The notes beneath the pieces were generated by a model. It saw nothing but the letters and a program-made list of their open reading frames with translations, made no database searches and was not told where the DNA came from. A stretch of DNA of 64,000 bases from NCBI GenBank assembly GCA_900541865.1, contig UQLO01000001.1, positions 84,367-148,366 of the forward strand. The letters are read 5' to 3'. Every line of letters starts with the position of its first letter. The first letter of the stretch is position 1. Both the position numbers and the translations under genes were made by a program. The stretch is from an uncultured Porphyromonadaceae bacterium (lineage in GTDB: Bacteria; Bacteroidota; Bacteroidia; Bacteroidales; Muribaculaceae). This document shows positions 1 through 7,901 of this stretch, piece by piece.

Positions 1-665
1 CTGCCCTCGGGCAGCCCCGACAGCTCGGAGGGGTCGTCGACAACCACGGCGAAGGCGTTGGTGGCGTTGAGTAGGTTTTTGTTGAATGTGAGGTAGAGCT
101 CGCTCAGGCGGGTGTTGAGGGCCTTAAGCGAGTCCTTGGCGGCGGCATCGAGCAGGGCGCCCGAGCGCACGAAGTTCTTGTAGTAGTCCTCGACTGCCTT
201 CTTCCGGTCGGGGCTCAGACCGAGGCTCTCGCGGCGGTCGTAAAGACTGCGGATGCGGTCGAACAATGCGTCGTTCATGCTCACCTCGTCGGAGAAACTG
301 CTGTAGGCCGGATAGAAAGTCTCGGCGATTTCCACCATTTCGGGCGACGAATTGCTCTCGTCCAGAGCGAAGAACACGTAGGCCACGCGCTCAAGGATTT
401 CGCCGGCGCGCTCAAGCGGCATAATGGTGTTTTCGAAGGTCGGAGTGGCCGCATTTGCCGTGATTTCGGCAATCTGAGAGCGTTTCTGCTCTATGCCGGC
501 GTTCAGCGCCGGTAGGTAGTCGGTGTACTCTATCCGCTCGAACGGAGGGATGGAATAAGGAGTGTCGTACGGCTCCAGAAAAGGATTCTGATGCATGGCG
601 GGCTGTGCAAAGGCGGCGCAGGCGGTTATGGCGGCGGCGCCGATTGTCATGACTCTGTTTTTCAT
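1..665 (-). CDS. M3-family peptidase (peptidyl-dipeptidase Dcp-like), N-terminal part
   Basis: The reading frame starts at ATG 665 and runs off the left edge after 221 codons with no stop. Residues 1-20 look like a signal peptide ending in AAFA. The mature part (NPFLEPYDTPYSIPPFERI, then ATPTFENTI and LERAGEILERV) is the typical start of the M3 thimet/Dcp metallopeptidases, which trim dipeptides or oligopeptides in the periplasm. The helical N-terminal region is seen; the zinc-binding HExxH motif would lie beyond the edge, so catalytic competence cannot be judged. A strong Bacteroidetes promoter lies at 703-733, so the gene is its own unit. The family call is firm; Dcp versus another M3 subgroup is not. 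Confidence 0.85.
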   Translation of the reverse strand, partial: MKNRVMTIGAAAITACAAFAQPAMHQNPFLEPYDTPYSIPPFERIEYTDYLPALNAGIEQKRSQIAEITANAATPTFENTIMPLERAGEILERVAYVFFALDESNSSPEMVEIAETFYPAYSSFSDEVSMNDALFDRIRSLYDRRESLGLSPDRKKAVEDYYKNFVRSGALLDAAAKDSLKALNTRLSELYLTFNKNLLNATNAFAVVVDDPSELSGLPEG

Positions 666-702
666 TGTGCTTTGACCGGGAGAGGGCATAGTTATAACTG
701 CA

Positions 703-733
703 CAAAATTACAAATTTTACCTCAACCCGCAAA
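703..733 (-). promoter_or_regulatory. Bacteroidetes promoter of the M3 peptidase gene
   Basis: On the minus strand the sequence reads TTTG, exactly 19 bases, then TAATTTTG. This matches the Bacteroidetes primary sigma consensus (TTTG-N19-TAnnTTTG) at every fixed position. The start codon lies 38 bases downstream of the -7 box. Confidence 0.85.
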
Positions 734-832
734 ATTTTTACCACAGCGAAGATCCGCATAGCCGCCTCAACGCCATGGGCCGGCCGCGAGAGGGTCGCGA
801 CTTTTCTATCCGGGGACGCACTATGCGCAGAC

Positions 833-867
833 GAAAAGCCGGCCGATGCTTCGCAGCAGCGGCCGGC
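833..867 (-). terminator. Intrinsic terminator of the secreted repeat protein
   Basis: On the minus strand an 8-bp GC stem (GCCGGCCG/CGGCCGGC) encloses a 14-base loop and is followed by TTTTC. It lies 47 bases after the stop of the gene that starts at 2818. Confidence 0.7.
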
Positions 868-913
868 GGAATCAATGTTCTTGTATGCTATATTTTTGGT
901 GTATAGCCGGTTT

Positions 914-2818
914 TTAGAGGGCCACCTTGGTGACGGTGGTGCCGCAACGGCGGATGAAGATGCCGTTAGCGGGATTCTCAACGCGGATGCCCTGCAGGTT
1001 GTAGTACTCAACGGGGGCATTCTCGTCGTCTACCGTGATGCTGTCAACACCGGTCTGAGCGTTAGCCTGAGTGGTGACAGATATCTTGTCGACCTGAGAG
1101 TTGGAATCCGTGGTAAGCACCAGAGAAGTCACGTCAGAAGCAGCACGAAGTTGAGTGGACTCGGCTGTGGCAGGTTTCCAAACGCCATTGCTCAGCGAGC
1201 CAGTGCTGGCAGTGTAGTAAACCTTGTCACCCGTTAACACGACCTCGGTAAGCGAGCAACCTGCGGGTGCGGTGATTGTGATTGTACCACCTATATAGGT
1301 TCTTAACTGAGTGGAAGAGGAAGTTTTCCACCAACGAGGTTTGCTGTCAGTTGTACCCTGTCCAAACTGCATCGTAACGCCGCCGTTGCTTAGTGTGACA
1401 TCAATAAGATTGTTAGCATCGGTATTCACCTGGCTATTGGAGGCTGCAATCGTCTTGTTTGCGAGCTTGGCGAGGTCAGCGCTTGTAAAGTCGAAATCAA
1501 CGGTTTCTGCAGCCGGACGCTCAACTACGGTGTAGGATGCGCTGCCATACTCGGACTCTACACCGTCGGCGTTGGTGCCGAAGGCTACTATATCACAAGT
1601 AGCGTCGACGGTAACTTTGGCGGTGTTGCCTTCAACGGTCACTTCGTTGTTAGGCCCGACAGCATAGGTAATCGAAACAGCATTCTCGCAGGAGATGGTC
1701 ACCTCGGTGCCGGCATAAACTTCGGAGCCGGATGCGGGGTTGAAAGTCACCTCGCCGCAAAGGGGAGCCGGTGCCATGGTATATTTGGCCGATGCTTCGA
1801 CCGACTTGCCATCGGCGTTGTAAGCGACAACATGCAGGGTGCACTCCTCGTTGACGGTGTACGAGAAAGTGCCTTCGTTCACTTCCACAACATCAGAGAG
1901 GCTCTGGTCGGCAGCCTCGACGGTATACTCATAGCGGGTTGCGTTCTCGCAGCTAACCTCTACGGCTGTGCCTTTGGCAACTTCGCCGGCAGCCGGGTTG
2001 AACACGATTTCGCCGCACAGGGGAGCCTCTTTAATGTTGATTTGGTAAGAAGCAGTCTGCTTTACAGCACCTTCGGCGTCGTAGGCCGATACCGAGACGA
2101 TGGCTGCTTCTGTGGCAGTGTAGGCGTAGGTGTCGCCTTCAACATCGCCGGTAGTTGTTTCGGCGGTGGTAATCTCGTAGGCGATTTTGGCAGCGTTCTT
2201 GGCGGTGAAGGTTACCTCGGTGCCTTTCTCCACGGTGATTTCACCGCCAACAGCAGCAGGGCTGGTAGTGAAGGCCTCGACCTCGACGGGAGCAGCATCT
2301 CCGGGTGTATATTTGACGGTAATCGTCCAAACATAGATGATATGTGCGCCGGTGTTGTTGGCGAAATCAACAACTATCTCGTTACCCACAAGATTAATGT
2401 CGCTGACAGTTATTTCTTGTGCGTTCAAATTGGTGTTGGATGAGGGGCTCGCGGTGCACGACATAGAAGCTTGGGAGGAAGCCTCAACGTCGTTTACTTT
2501 AATATTCCATTTATAAGAAGTGTCCTTCTTTCCGCCGTTGCATTTCAGCGTTACGCTGTTGATGGTTGCATTAGCCGGAATATTGGAATCGCTAAGTGTT
2601 AGAGTACCTGTGTAAGCGATGCCTTTTTTGCCAAGTGCCACGCCTTTGTAGCCGGCTGCAACATTCGTTGTCGGACTCGCGGTCCAAGTGCCCTCAGCAC
2701 CACCTACGCCGGTTGTTACAATTTTGCTGGCGTAAGAGAGATTCCATGCAATGGTTTCCTCAGCGGCCCAGGCGGTGAGGGCCAGGACCATTGTGAATAG
2801 GAGTAGAAATCTTTTCAT
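914..2818 (-). CDS. Secreted protein with three chitobiase-C-like repeats and a sorting-like tail
   Basis: 634 residues. A signal peptide ends near residue 19. Residues 20-175 form an unassigned beta-rich domain. Three related repeats follow at about 179-262, 267-348 and 352-432, each beginning like CGEVTFNPASG and continuing with a G-T-x-V-x-[IVF] strand and a SCENA-type strand. This resembles the chitobiase/beta-hexosaminidase C-terminal domain, an Ig-like spacer common in Bacteroidetes surface proteins. Residues 435-590 are another beta domain. The last 30 residues (EYYNLQGIRV, then GIFIRR) resemble a type IX secretion sorting tail. No catalytic domain is recognised, so a surface or adhesive role is only an inference. 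The gene has a long leader with a strong hairpin and its own terminator. Confidence 0.75.
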   Translation of the reverse strand: MKRFLLLFTMVLALTAWAAEETIAWNLSYASKIVTTGVGGAEGTWTASPTTNVAAGYKGVALGKKGIAYTGTLTLSDSNIPANATINSVTLKCNGGKKDTSYKWNIKVNDVEASSQASMSCTASPSSNTNLNAQEITVSDINLVGNEIVVDFANNTGAHIIYVWTITVKYTPGDAAPVEVEAFTTSPAAVGGEITVEKGTEVTFTAKNAAKIAYEITTAETTTGDVEGDTYAYTATEAAIVSVSAYDAEGAVKQTASYQINIKEAPLCGEIVFNPAAGEVAKGTAVEVSCENATRYEYTVEAADQSLSDVVEVNEGTFSYTVNEECTLHVVAYNADGKSVEASAKYTMAPAPLCGEVTFNPASGSEVYAGTEVTISCENAVSITYAVGPNNEVTVEGNTAKVTVDATCDIVAFGTNADGVESEYGSASYTVVERPAAETVDFDFTSADLAKLANKTIAASNSQVNTDANNLIDVTLSNGGVTMQFGQGTTDSKPRWWKTSSSTQLRTYIGGTITITAPAGCSLTEVVLTGDKVYYTASTGSLSNGVWKPATAESTQLRAASDVTSLVLTTDSNSQVDKISVTTQANAQTGVDSITVDDENAPVEYYNLQGIRVENPANGIFIRRCGTTVTKVAL

Positions 2819-3027
2819 AGATTTTACTGTTTGTGATTGATTGGGGTTATTATTTGCCTTTGCAGGCGTTGTTCCGATTTTTAGGCGGCTGTTGTCTCCC
2901 GACTGTCTGTCGTAGCCGGAAGTGGAGCGAGTTGGCTATTCTATGAGCCTCGAAGTGTAAGATTGTCTGCCGCATGGTGGAGACTTAGTTGTTTGTGCGT
3001 AAGGCTTTTGGAGTATGTTGCAGTACG

Positions 3028-3064
3028 ATTGCCGCCCGCCTGCGGGCAGCGCACGAACGGCAAT
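3028..3064 (-). promoter_or_regulatory. Leader hairpin of the gene starting at 2818
   Basis: ATTGCCG (3028-3034) pairs with CGGCAAT (3058-3064), and inside it GCCCGC pairs with GCGGGC across a 2-base loop. With the -7 box at 3066-3073, transcription should start near 3058-3061, so this structure would sit at the very 5' end of a roughly 240-base leader. It may stabilise the mRNA; no function can be read from it. The rest of 2819-3027 shows nothing else recognisable. Confidence 0.4.
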
Positions 3065-3065
3065 G

Positions 3066-3073
3066 CAAAATTA
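3066..3073 (-). promoter_or_regulatory. -7 box (TAATTTTG) of the gene starting at 2818
   Basis: Perfect TAnnTTTG on the minus strand. No good TTTG element is present 19-20 bases upstream, so the promoter is partial by consensus. Confidence 0.5.
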
Positions 3074-3149
3074 CACAAAACTTAACAAATTACCCCCCCC
3101 AATTGCTAAATAACGTTAATATAACCTAACAAATAAAAATCAAACCACC

Positions 3150-3240
3150 CCCAAGGAGGGCGAGCTTCCAGCTCGCAAGCCGCGAAAGGGGCCGCCCCCA
3201 AGGAGGGCGAGCTTCCAGCTCGCAAGCCGCGAAAGGGGCC
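3150..3240 (-). repeat. Two copies of the GCGAGCT hairpin repeat
   Basis: Two units 47 bp apart, each holding a hairpin with 7-bp arms (GCGAGCT/AGCTCGC, 3-base loop; 3160-3176 and 3207-3223) followed on the minus strand by CCTCCTTGG. The same unit recurs four times in the opposite orientation at 3838-4062, so the two clusters form a large inverted arrangement. Confidence 0.85.
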
Positions 3241-3250
3241 GCGAACGCAT

Positions 3251-3780
3251 CTCCGCGAAAGAAACAGAACTCCGTAGGAGTTCAAGATAGTATCCAGGGG
3301 TGATAACCCCTGGATAGCTCATCCTCCTGAATATCAGCGACCCTGTAGGGGTCGAACCTCGGCGAAAGGCGGCGCCCGGTGTTCGACCCCGACGGGGTCG
3401 CCTCTATTTGATATGTGATTCCTACCGTGGGTTGTCACCCACGGCTACTTTATTGAACCCTTACAGGGTTCTTATCCTTTCGCGACATTCGCCGCCATTA
3501 TGGAGCCGGGATTTGAAATCCCGGCAACCCGCCGGTGCATTTTTCTTTCGCCGACACAGCAATCCAAAAGCAAACCGAAGAGAACGTAGAAACGCACGTA
3601 GAAAAGGGCGGCAACGCCGCCCCGTTTGATGTTAGCCGCCCGGATTCATCCGGCGGAATGGATTGAGCAAAAGAATTGTATCCCAACGGGATACCGCTCC
3701 GCGTACGCCTGACGCAACGATTGGACGCCGGCTCTCAAGCATTCCCTTCGGGATGGGGCGAGGGCTGAAGCCCTCGGTCC
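3251..3780. repeat. Cluster of about ten unlike hairpins (gene-free island)
   Basis: No gene can be supported here. Successive hairpins, each with its own stem: 3267-3283 (7 bp, loop GTA), 3291-3316 (10 bp, loop TGATAA), 3338-3354 (6 bp, loop TGTAG), 3384-3400 (7 bp, loop GAC), 3425-3444 (8 bp, loop TGTC), 3455-3471 (6 bp, loop TTACA), 3505-3525 (10 bp, single central base), 3606-3622 (7 bp, loop AAC), 3678-3694 (7 bp, loop AAC) and 3759-3776 (8 bp, loop GA). Copies 3338-3354 and 3384-3400 also pair with each other through GGGGTCGAAC/GTTCGACCCC. The stems are perfect although their sequences differ. The copies at 3505-3525 (minus) and 3759-3776 (plus) carry a TCCATA tag after the 3' arm. Confidence 0.8.
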
Positions 3781-3837
3781 ATACGTTGGCGGCCCCTTTC
3801 GCGGCCCTTTTCGCGGCCCCTTTCGCGGCCCTTTCGC

Positions 3838-4062
3838 GGCTTGCGAGCTGGAAGCTCGCCCTCCTTGCTTGGCGGGCCCTTTCGCGGCCCTTTCGCGGCT
3901 TGCGAGCTGGAAGCTCGCCCTCCTTGCTTGGCGGCCCCTTTCGCGGCCCTTTCGCGGCTTGCGAGCTGGAAGCTTGCCCTCCTTGGTGGCGCCCTTTTCG
4001 CGGCCCTTTCGCGGCTTGCGAGCTGGTAGCTCGCCCTCCTTGGTGGCACCCCCTTTCGCGGC
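3838..4062 (+). repeat. Tandem array of four GCGAGCT hairpin units, period 57-59 bp
   Basis: The arm GCGAGCT begins at 3843, 3902, 3961 and 4018, spacings 59, 59 and 57. Each unit is a 7-bp hairpin followed by CGCCCTCCTTG and then CCCTTTCGCGGCC spacers. Copy 3 has one arm mismatch (AGCTTGC) and copy 4 a changed loop (GTA). Flanking sequence from 3785 is made of the short spacer CCTTTCGCGGC repeated. The array is open in several frames in both directions only because the repeat is GC-rich. Confidence 0.9.
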
Positions 4063-4118
4063 CCTTTCTGAAGCCCTCACTCCATATGTCGCCGCCAGAA
4101 AAATACCTTCTGCGGCCC

Positions 4119-4150
4119 GCGGGGATTGCAAATCCCCGCTCCATAATCGG
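4119..4150 (+). repeat. CCATA-tagged REP-like hairpin
   Basis: GCGGGGATT (4119-4127), loop GCA, AATCCCCGC (4131-4139), followed by the tag TCCATAATCGG. A half copy (TGAAGCCCTCACTCCATAT) that has lost its left arm precedes it at about 4068-4087. The element ends just downstream of the Crp/Fnr stop codon. Confidence 0.8.
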
Positions 4151-4166
4151 CCCCTTTCGCGGCCCT

Positions 4167-4865
4167 TTAGCCGAACTTGCTGATTTTGCGTAGCATCGAC
4201 TCGTTGGTTACGCGGATGCGACGGCCATCGACGATGAGTATCTTCTCGTTGACAAACGTGGTGAGTGTGCGGATTGCGTTGGAGGTGGTCATATTGGAGA
4301 GATTTGCAAGGTCCTCACGCGAGAGGTAGATGCGAAGCGTAGAGCCATCGTCCTCATAGCCATAGTTCTCCAACAACGCGATAAGAGCTTCGGCAAGGCG
4401 GCCGCGTATGTGCTTCTGTGTGAGATTTACTATGCGGGTGTCGGAGCCTCCGAGGTTGCGCGAAAGGTCGTGGATGAAAAACCAAGCCAGGTTGATGTTG
4501 TTCTGAATCAAATCCTTCACTAAGCTCAGCGGCAGAGCTCCCAACGCCGAGTTCTCAAAAGCCGCTGCCGTCGAAACATAAGGCTCGCCCGCAAAAAAAG
4601 CACGGTATCCAAAGTACTGGACCGGACGAATCAAACGTAGAATCTGCGCTCTACCCCCTACTCCCTCCTTGTACTTCTTCACCTTTCCCTTGAAAAGGCA
4701 CCACAGAAACTCCGGATCATCACCTTCGGCGTAGATAATCTGGTTCTTCTTGAAATGGTGAATCTGGAGATTGTCGGCTATCAGTCTCTTCTCTTCCGGG
4801 CGGAGAATAGACCATATTTCGGCCATGTCTTCGTTTATTACCTTCTCGAGGGCGGTCTTTATCAT
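4167..4865 (-). CDS. Crp/Fnr-family transcriptional regulator
   Basis: 232 residues from ATG 4865. A cyclic-nucleotide-binding-type beta barrel spans about residues 15-125 (IIYAEGDDPEFLWCLFKGKVK is its conserved part) and a winged helix-turn-helix about 150-220 (LSREDLANLSNMTTSNAIRTL is the recognition region). I see no FNR-type cysteine cluster, so an iron-sulfur oxygen sensor is unlikely; the effector is unknown. An upstream ATG at 4898 lies only two bases after the -7 box, so it would be outside the transcript, and the start at 4865 is preferred. The stop abuts the repeat island. The gene is monocistronic. Confidence 0.9.
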   Translation of the reverse strand: MIKTALEKVINEDMAEIWSILRPEEKRLIADNLQIHHFKKNQIIYAEGDDPEFLWCLFKGKVKKYKEGVGGRAQILRLIRPVQYFGYRAFFAGEPYVSTAAAFENSALGALPLSLVKDLIQNNINLAWFFIHDLSRNLGGSDTRIVNLTQKHIRGRLAEALIALLENYGYEDDGSTLRIYLSREDLANLSNMTTSNAIRTLTTFVNEKILIVDGRRIRVTNESMLRKISKFG

Positions 4866-4899
4866 GAAATAATGTTGTGGAATAGTGTTGTACAACATG

Positions 4900-4931
4900 C
4901 AAAGTTATAAAAAATAACCAGCATGACCAAA
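4900..4931 (-). promoter_or_regulatory. Promoter of the Crp/Fnr gene
   Basis: Minus strand TTTG (4931-4928), 20 bases, then TAACTTTG (4907-4900). Transcription should begin near 4893, which decides the start codon at 4865. The remaining gap to 5026 has an imperfect TGAC-N5-GTCA palindrome at 4993-5005 and otherwise nothing recognisable. Confidence 0.75.
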
Positions 4932-5026
4932 CATATTTTCAGAATTAGGAAAAATTGACCTATTTGTTGCAAAAAAGAAGCTCCCGATTGATGACGTTAA
5001 GTCAACAATGGTAATCCGAACCGTCC

Positions 5027-6529
5027 TCAGCTATGGGGCGGGGATTTGCAATCCCCGCCGCCCCGTTTATCCTCTCTGAGCATGGTCCGGATGCGGCAGA
5101 TAGCGTACGCGGCCGAGACTCCCGTCAGAAGCCCGGTCGTCAATGCGGCCTGTTGTGCAGGCAAAGAGCACCCGGCCTGCATGCACATCAGGCACACGAC
5201 GGCTCCTCCGGCGTATTCGGCAAGCACGCGACGCGAAGGCAGATAGGCATACAGCCGATAGTTCACGCCAAGGCACAGCAGCATGTAAACCACATTCTCG
5301 ATTATCATGGCATAGCCAACGCCGGTAAGCCCGGCCAGCCAATATCCCGCTGCCGAGCACCCGAAAAAGAGCACATTGCCCAGTATGCCTTCCAAAAGGA
5401 AGAAGACGCGCCGATTGTCCTTGGCGAAGGTTATGTATGCCACCGGAAAGGATGCAACCTTGAAGAATATGGCTGCCCCGAAGATGCGCACAAGGTCCGT
5501 CACGGGGAGGAAAGCCTCGGTGAGGAGGATGCGAATAAGCAGCGGCGCTGTGAAGATAATCAGGCAGCTCAGGGCTGTCATGGCAACAACTACCAGCAAA
5601 GCCTGACGGTTGACGATGGCCGCCATGAGGCGGTTGTCGGACGAAGCCGCCGACAGTCGCGGGAAATAGTCGAGCGACAGCGCCGCTATGATGGTGCCGA
5701 CATACTGCGCCGTAATACTGTTTGCGGCCTGGTATAGGCCGACCTGGTCGAGATCGCCGACCATGCGGATCACCAAATTGAGGCCGTAGATGGCCAGTTT
5801 GCCTATCAGGTCGCCGGCGACGAGCACCATACCCATGGCCAGCAGCCGCTTCAGCACCGCTTTGTTGTCGCGCCAGCGGAATCTCGGCGTTTCCCGGCTT
5901 TTGTATTTGCGAAGCTGCCACCAATAAAAGATGTAGAGCGACAGTGACAGCGCCACCATTGCCGGCACAATGCCGAGAGCGCCCAGCCACCAATAGAGAG
6001 GCACCCCGACGCAAAGGCCCACCGTGCTGCCCACGATGGTGGCCCGGCTCATCTTTTTAACAAGATGCATGCCCTGCAGCACGGCGGCTTTGGCATTGGC
6101 TGCCACGGTGAAGTAGACGAACACGGCAAGCAGCACGAACTGCCACGCATAGTCCGCCGACCCGAAGGTGATGTTGCTCAGCCAGCCCGAAAAGAGCGCT
6201 GTGAACAGTGCGCCCAACAGAGCTGTGGCCCGAGCTACTCGGACCACCAGCTGCATCATCGAAGCCAGCCGCGACCGGTCGTCGGCACTTTGGGCAACCT
6301 CGCGCACGATAGCGAGATTGAGACCCAGCGACGACGCCTGGGTGATGGTGCCGGCCGACGACGTGAAGAGCGAGGAAATGCCCATGCCGTCCGGACCCAG
6401 AAAGATGGCCACGAACTTGCCGCGCACCACGTTGGCCAGTATCTGGAAAATCTGGACACCCCCGAGTATGGAGGTGTTGCGCAGTATGCTGCGGACGCTG
6501 TTGTCTTTTTTGCTAAGCTCCTGGCTCAT
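5027..6529 (-). CDS. Polysaccharide flippase (Wzx/O-antigen translocase, MOP superfamily)
   Basis: 500 residues with about 12-14 hydrophobic helices and the Wzx-like start RSILRNTSILGGVQIFQIL followed by FLGPDGMGISSLF. Such proteins flip undecaprenyl-linked glycans across the inner membrane for surface polysaccharide assembly. It is the last gene of the unit that begins with metG, 13 bases after the EnvC-like gene. The last 11 codons (GGGDCKSPPHS) are made entirely from a REP-like hairpin at 5031-5059, and the stop TGA lies just after it, so the native C-terminus has probably been replaced or extended. The family is clear; the glycan is not. Confidence 0.85.
   Translation of the reverse strand: MSQELSKKDNSVRSILRNTSILGGVQIFQILANVVRGKFVAIFLGPDGMGISSLFTSSAGTITQASSLGLNLAIVREVAQSADDRSRLASMMQLVVRVARATALLGALFTALFSGWLSNITFGSADYAWQFVLLAVFVYFTVAANAKAAVLQGMHLVKKMSRATIVGSTVGLCVGVPLYWWLGALGIVPAMVALSLSLYIFYWWQLRKYKSRETPRFRWRDNKAVLKRLLAMGMVLVAGDLIGKLAIYGLNLVIRMVGDLDQVGLYQAANSITAQYVGTIIAALSLDYFPRLSAASSDNRLMAAIVNRQALLVVVAMTALSCLIIFTAPLLIRILLTEAFLPVTDLVRIFGAAIFFKVASFPVAYITFAKDNRRVFFLLEGILGNVLFFGCSAAGYWLAGLTGVGYAMIIENVVYMLLCLGVNYRLYAYLPSRRVLAEYAGGAVVCLMCMQAGCSLPAQQAALTTGLLTGVSAAYAICRIRTMLREDKRGGGDCKSPPHS
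5031..5059 (-). repeat. REP-like hairpin inside the 3' end of the flippase gene
   Basis: A 10-bp stem (GGCGGGGATT/AATCCCCGCC, 3-base loop; 5037-5059) with the CCATA tag on the minus strand (5036-5032). It belongs to the same family as the copies at 3505, 3759, 4119 and 59163. Confidence 0.85.
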
Positions 6530-6542
6530 CGGGCGGGGTGTG

Positions 6543-7901
6543 TCAGCGCAGCCACTGCCGCGGGTCCAGTTTTTCTTTTTCGTGCCTTACCTCGAAGTGA
6601 AGGCGGGTGCCGTGGTCGTCGCCCGGCGTGCTGTGGATTGTTCCCAGCGCCTGGCCGGCAGCGACATAGTCGCCCTTGCGAACGGCGAGGGTTTCAAGGC
6701 CGGCATAGACGGTGAGATACTCGCCGTGGCGCAGGAGCACAACATTGCGGAAGCCGTCCATCAGTATCACCATCGAAACCGTTCCTTCGTGGACCGCAAC
6801 GGCCTTCGCACCGGGCCGACCCTCAATATCGATGCCGTTGTTCTGCACTTCAACGCGGGAGTATTCGGTGTGGGTGCGTCGGCCGAAGTTGCTTACTATG
6901 GAAGCGTCGCCCTGCACGGGCATGGGCAGGCTCCCCTTGGCCCCGCGGAAGGAGGCCGTAAGTTCATCGGCCGATTTGCGTGCGCTCGCCGGCGCGCTCG
7001 GAGCGGGCTGCGGTGCCGGCTGAGCTTGCCGCTGAGGCTGAGGCGTCGGCTGTTGCTGCTGCTGTTGTTGTGCTTGCTGCTCGGCGCGCCGGCGCGCTTC
7101 CTCCTGGGCGCGACGACGTTCCTCGGCTTCGCGGGCTCGGCGCTCTTCCTCCAGCCGGCGTGCTTCGGCCTCCTCGGCCTCTATGGCCGCGGAGAGTTCG
7201 TTGTCGAGGGCTGCCATCTGCCGACGCTGGTTTTCAAGCACATTGTTTAGCTCGCGCGAATGACGCCGAAGCTCCTCTATAACCTCGTTGGCCTCGGCGC
7301 GGTCGGCTTCGAGGCGCCGCCGCTGAGCGGCAAGCGTGCTCCGGGTTGCGGCAAGCCGGTTGCGCGTGGAGTCCAATCGCTCGCCGGCGCTCTGCAGTCT
7401 CTGGCGCTCTGCCCGCAGGCGCTCGCCTTCGTGAACATTCCAGGCGGCAATGTCGCCAAGAAAGCGCATACGCCGAACGGCCTGACGGAAGCTCTCGGAA
7501 GCGAAAATGAAGGCAAGCGGCGAGGCCGACACACGCTGGCGACGAATGGCGTTCAGCGACGCCTGATAGGACCGGTCGAGCCGCTCTACGCGCTCTGTGA
7601 GGACGGCCACGCTGTCGGTGAGCGCCTGCGCCCGGCGCCCTATGGAGTCGGCCCGCGCCGAAAGCACGCTCTCGCGCTGCTGCGACCGCTCAATCTGCGC
7701 GCCGAGGCTTTCGAGCCGGTTGAGCTGACGGCGTGTCTCCTCCTCGGCCGACTGTATGCGCTGCCGAGTGGCTGCCTGGTCGCGCGCGGTGCGTGTCCGC
7801 TCGCGTCGCACTGCCGTCGATGTGCGCCGTGCCCAAGCCTGCTCACCACACAATGACAGAGTGAGCAGCAGCAGTAGGGTCAGGGCGAGGCGGCGCAGCA
7901 T
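6543..7901 (-). CDS. EnvC-like murein hydrolase activator (degenerate LytM/M23 domain)
   Basis: 452 residues. Signal peptide 1-24, then a long arginine- and glutamate-rich coiled coil (about 30-265), a Gln/Pro/Ala-rich linker (about 268-300) and a C-terminal LytM domain (about 350-450). Active M23 peptidases need H-x(n)-D and H-x-H zinc ligands. Here the first site reads NNGIDI, with Asn in place of His, and the last reads RLHFEV, with Arg in place of the first His. This is the EnvC pattern: a non-catalytic domain that activates periplasmic amidases at septation. It overlaps the DUF4292 gene by one base (TAATG). Confidence 0.85.
   Translation of the reverse strand: MLRRLALTLLLLLTLSLCGEQAWARRTSTAVRRERTRTARDQAATRQRIQSAEEETRRQLNRLESLGAQIERSQQRESVLSARADSIGRRAQALTDSVAVLTERVERLDRSYQASLNAIRRQRVSASPLAFIFASESFRQAVRRMRFLGDIAAWNVHEGERLRAERQRLQSAGERLDSTRNRLAATRSTLAAQRRRLEADRAEANEVIEELRRHSRELNNVLENQRRQMAALDNELSAAIEAEEAEARRLEEERRAREAEERRRAQEEARRRAEQQAQQQQQQQPTPQPQRQAQPAPQPAPSAPASARKSADELTASFRGAKGSLPMPVQGDASIVSNFGRRTHTEYSRVEVQNNGIDIEGRPGAKAVAVHEGTVSMVILMDGFRNVVLLRHGEYLTVYAGLETLAVRKGDYVAAGQALGTIHSTPGDDHGTRLHFEVRHEKEKLDPRQWLR

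Noticed and set aside
3632..4193. Several overlapping arginine- or alanine-rich frames on both strands as genes
   Set aside because: They are repeat DNA read in every frame; there is no promoter, start context or stable codon pattern.
4993..5005. Crp/Fnr operator for autoregulation
   Set aside because: TGAC-N5-GTCA has the wrong spacing for the known TTGAT-N4-ATCAA or TGTGA-N6-TCACA sites and lies about 65 bp beyond the promoter.
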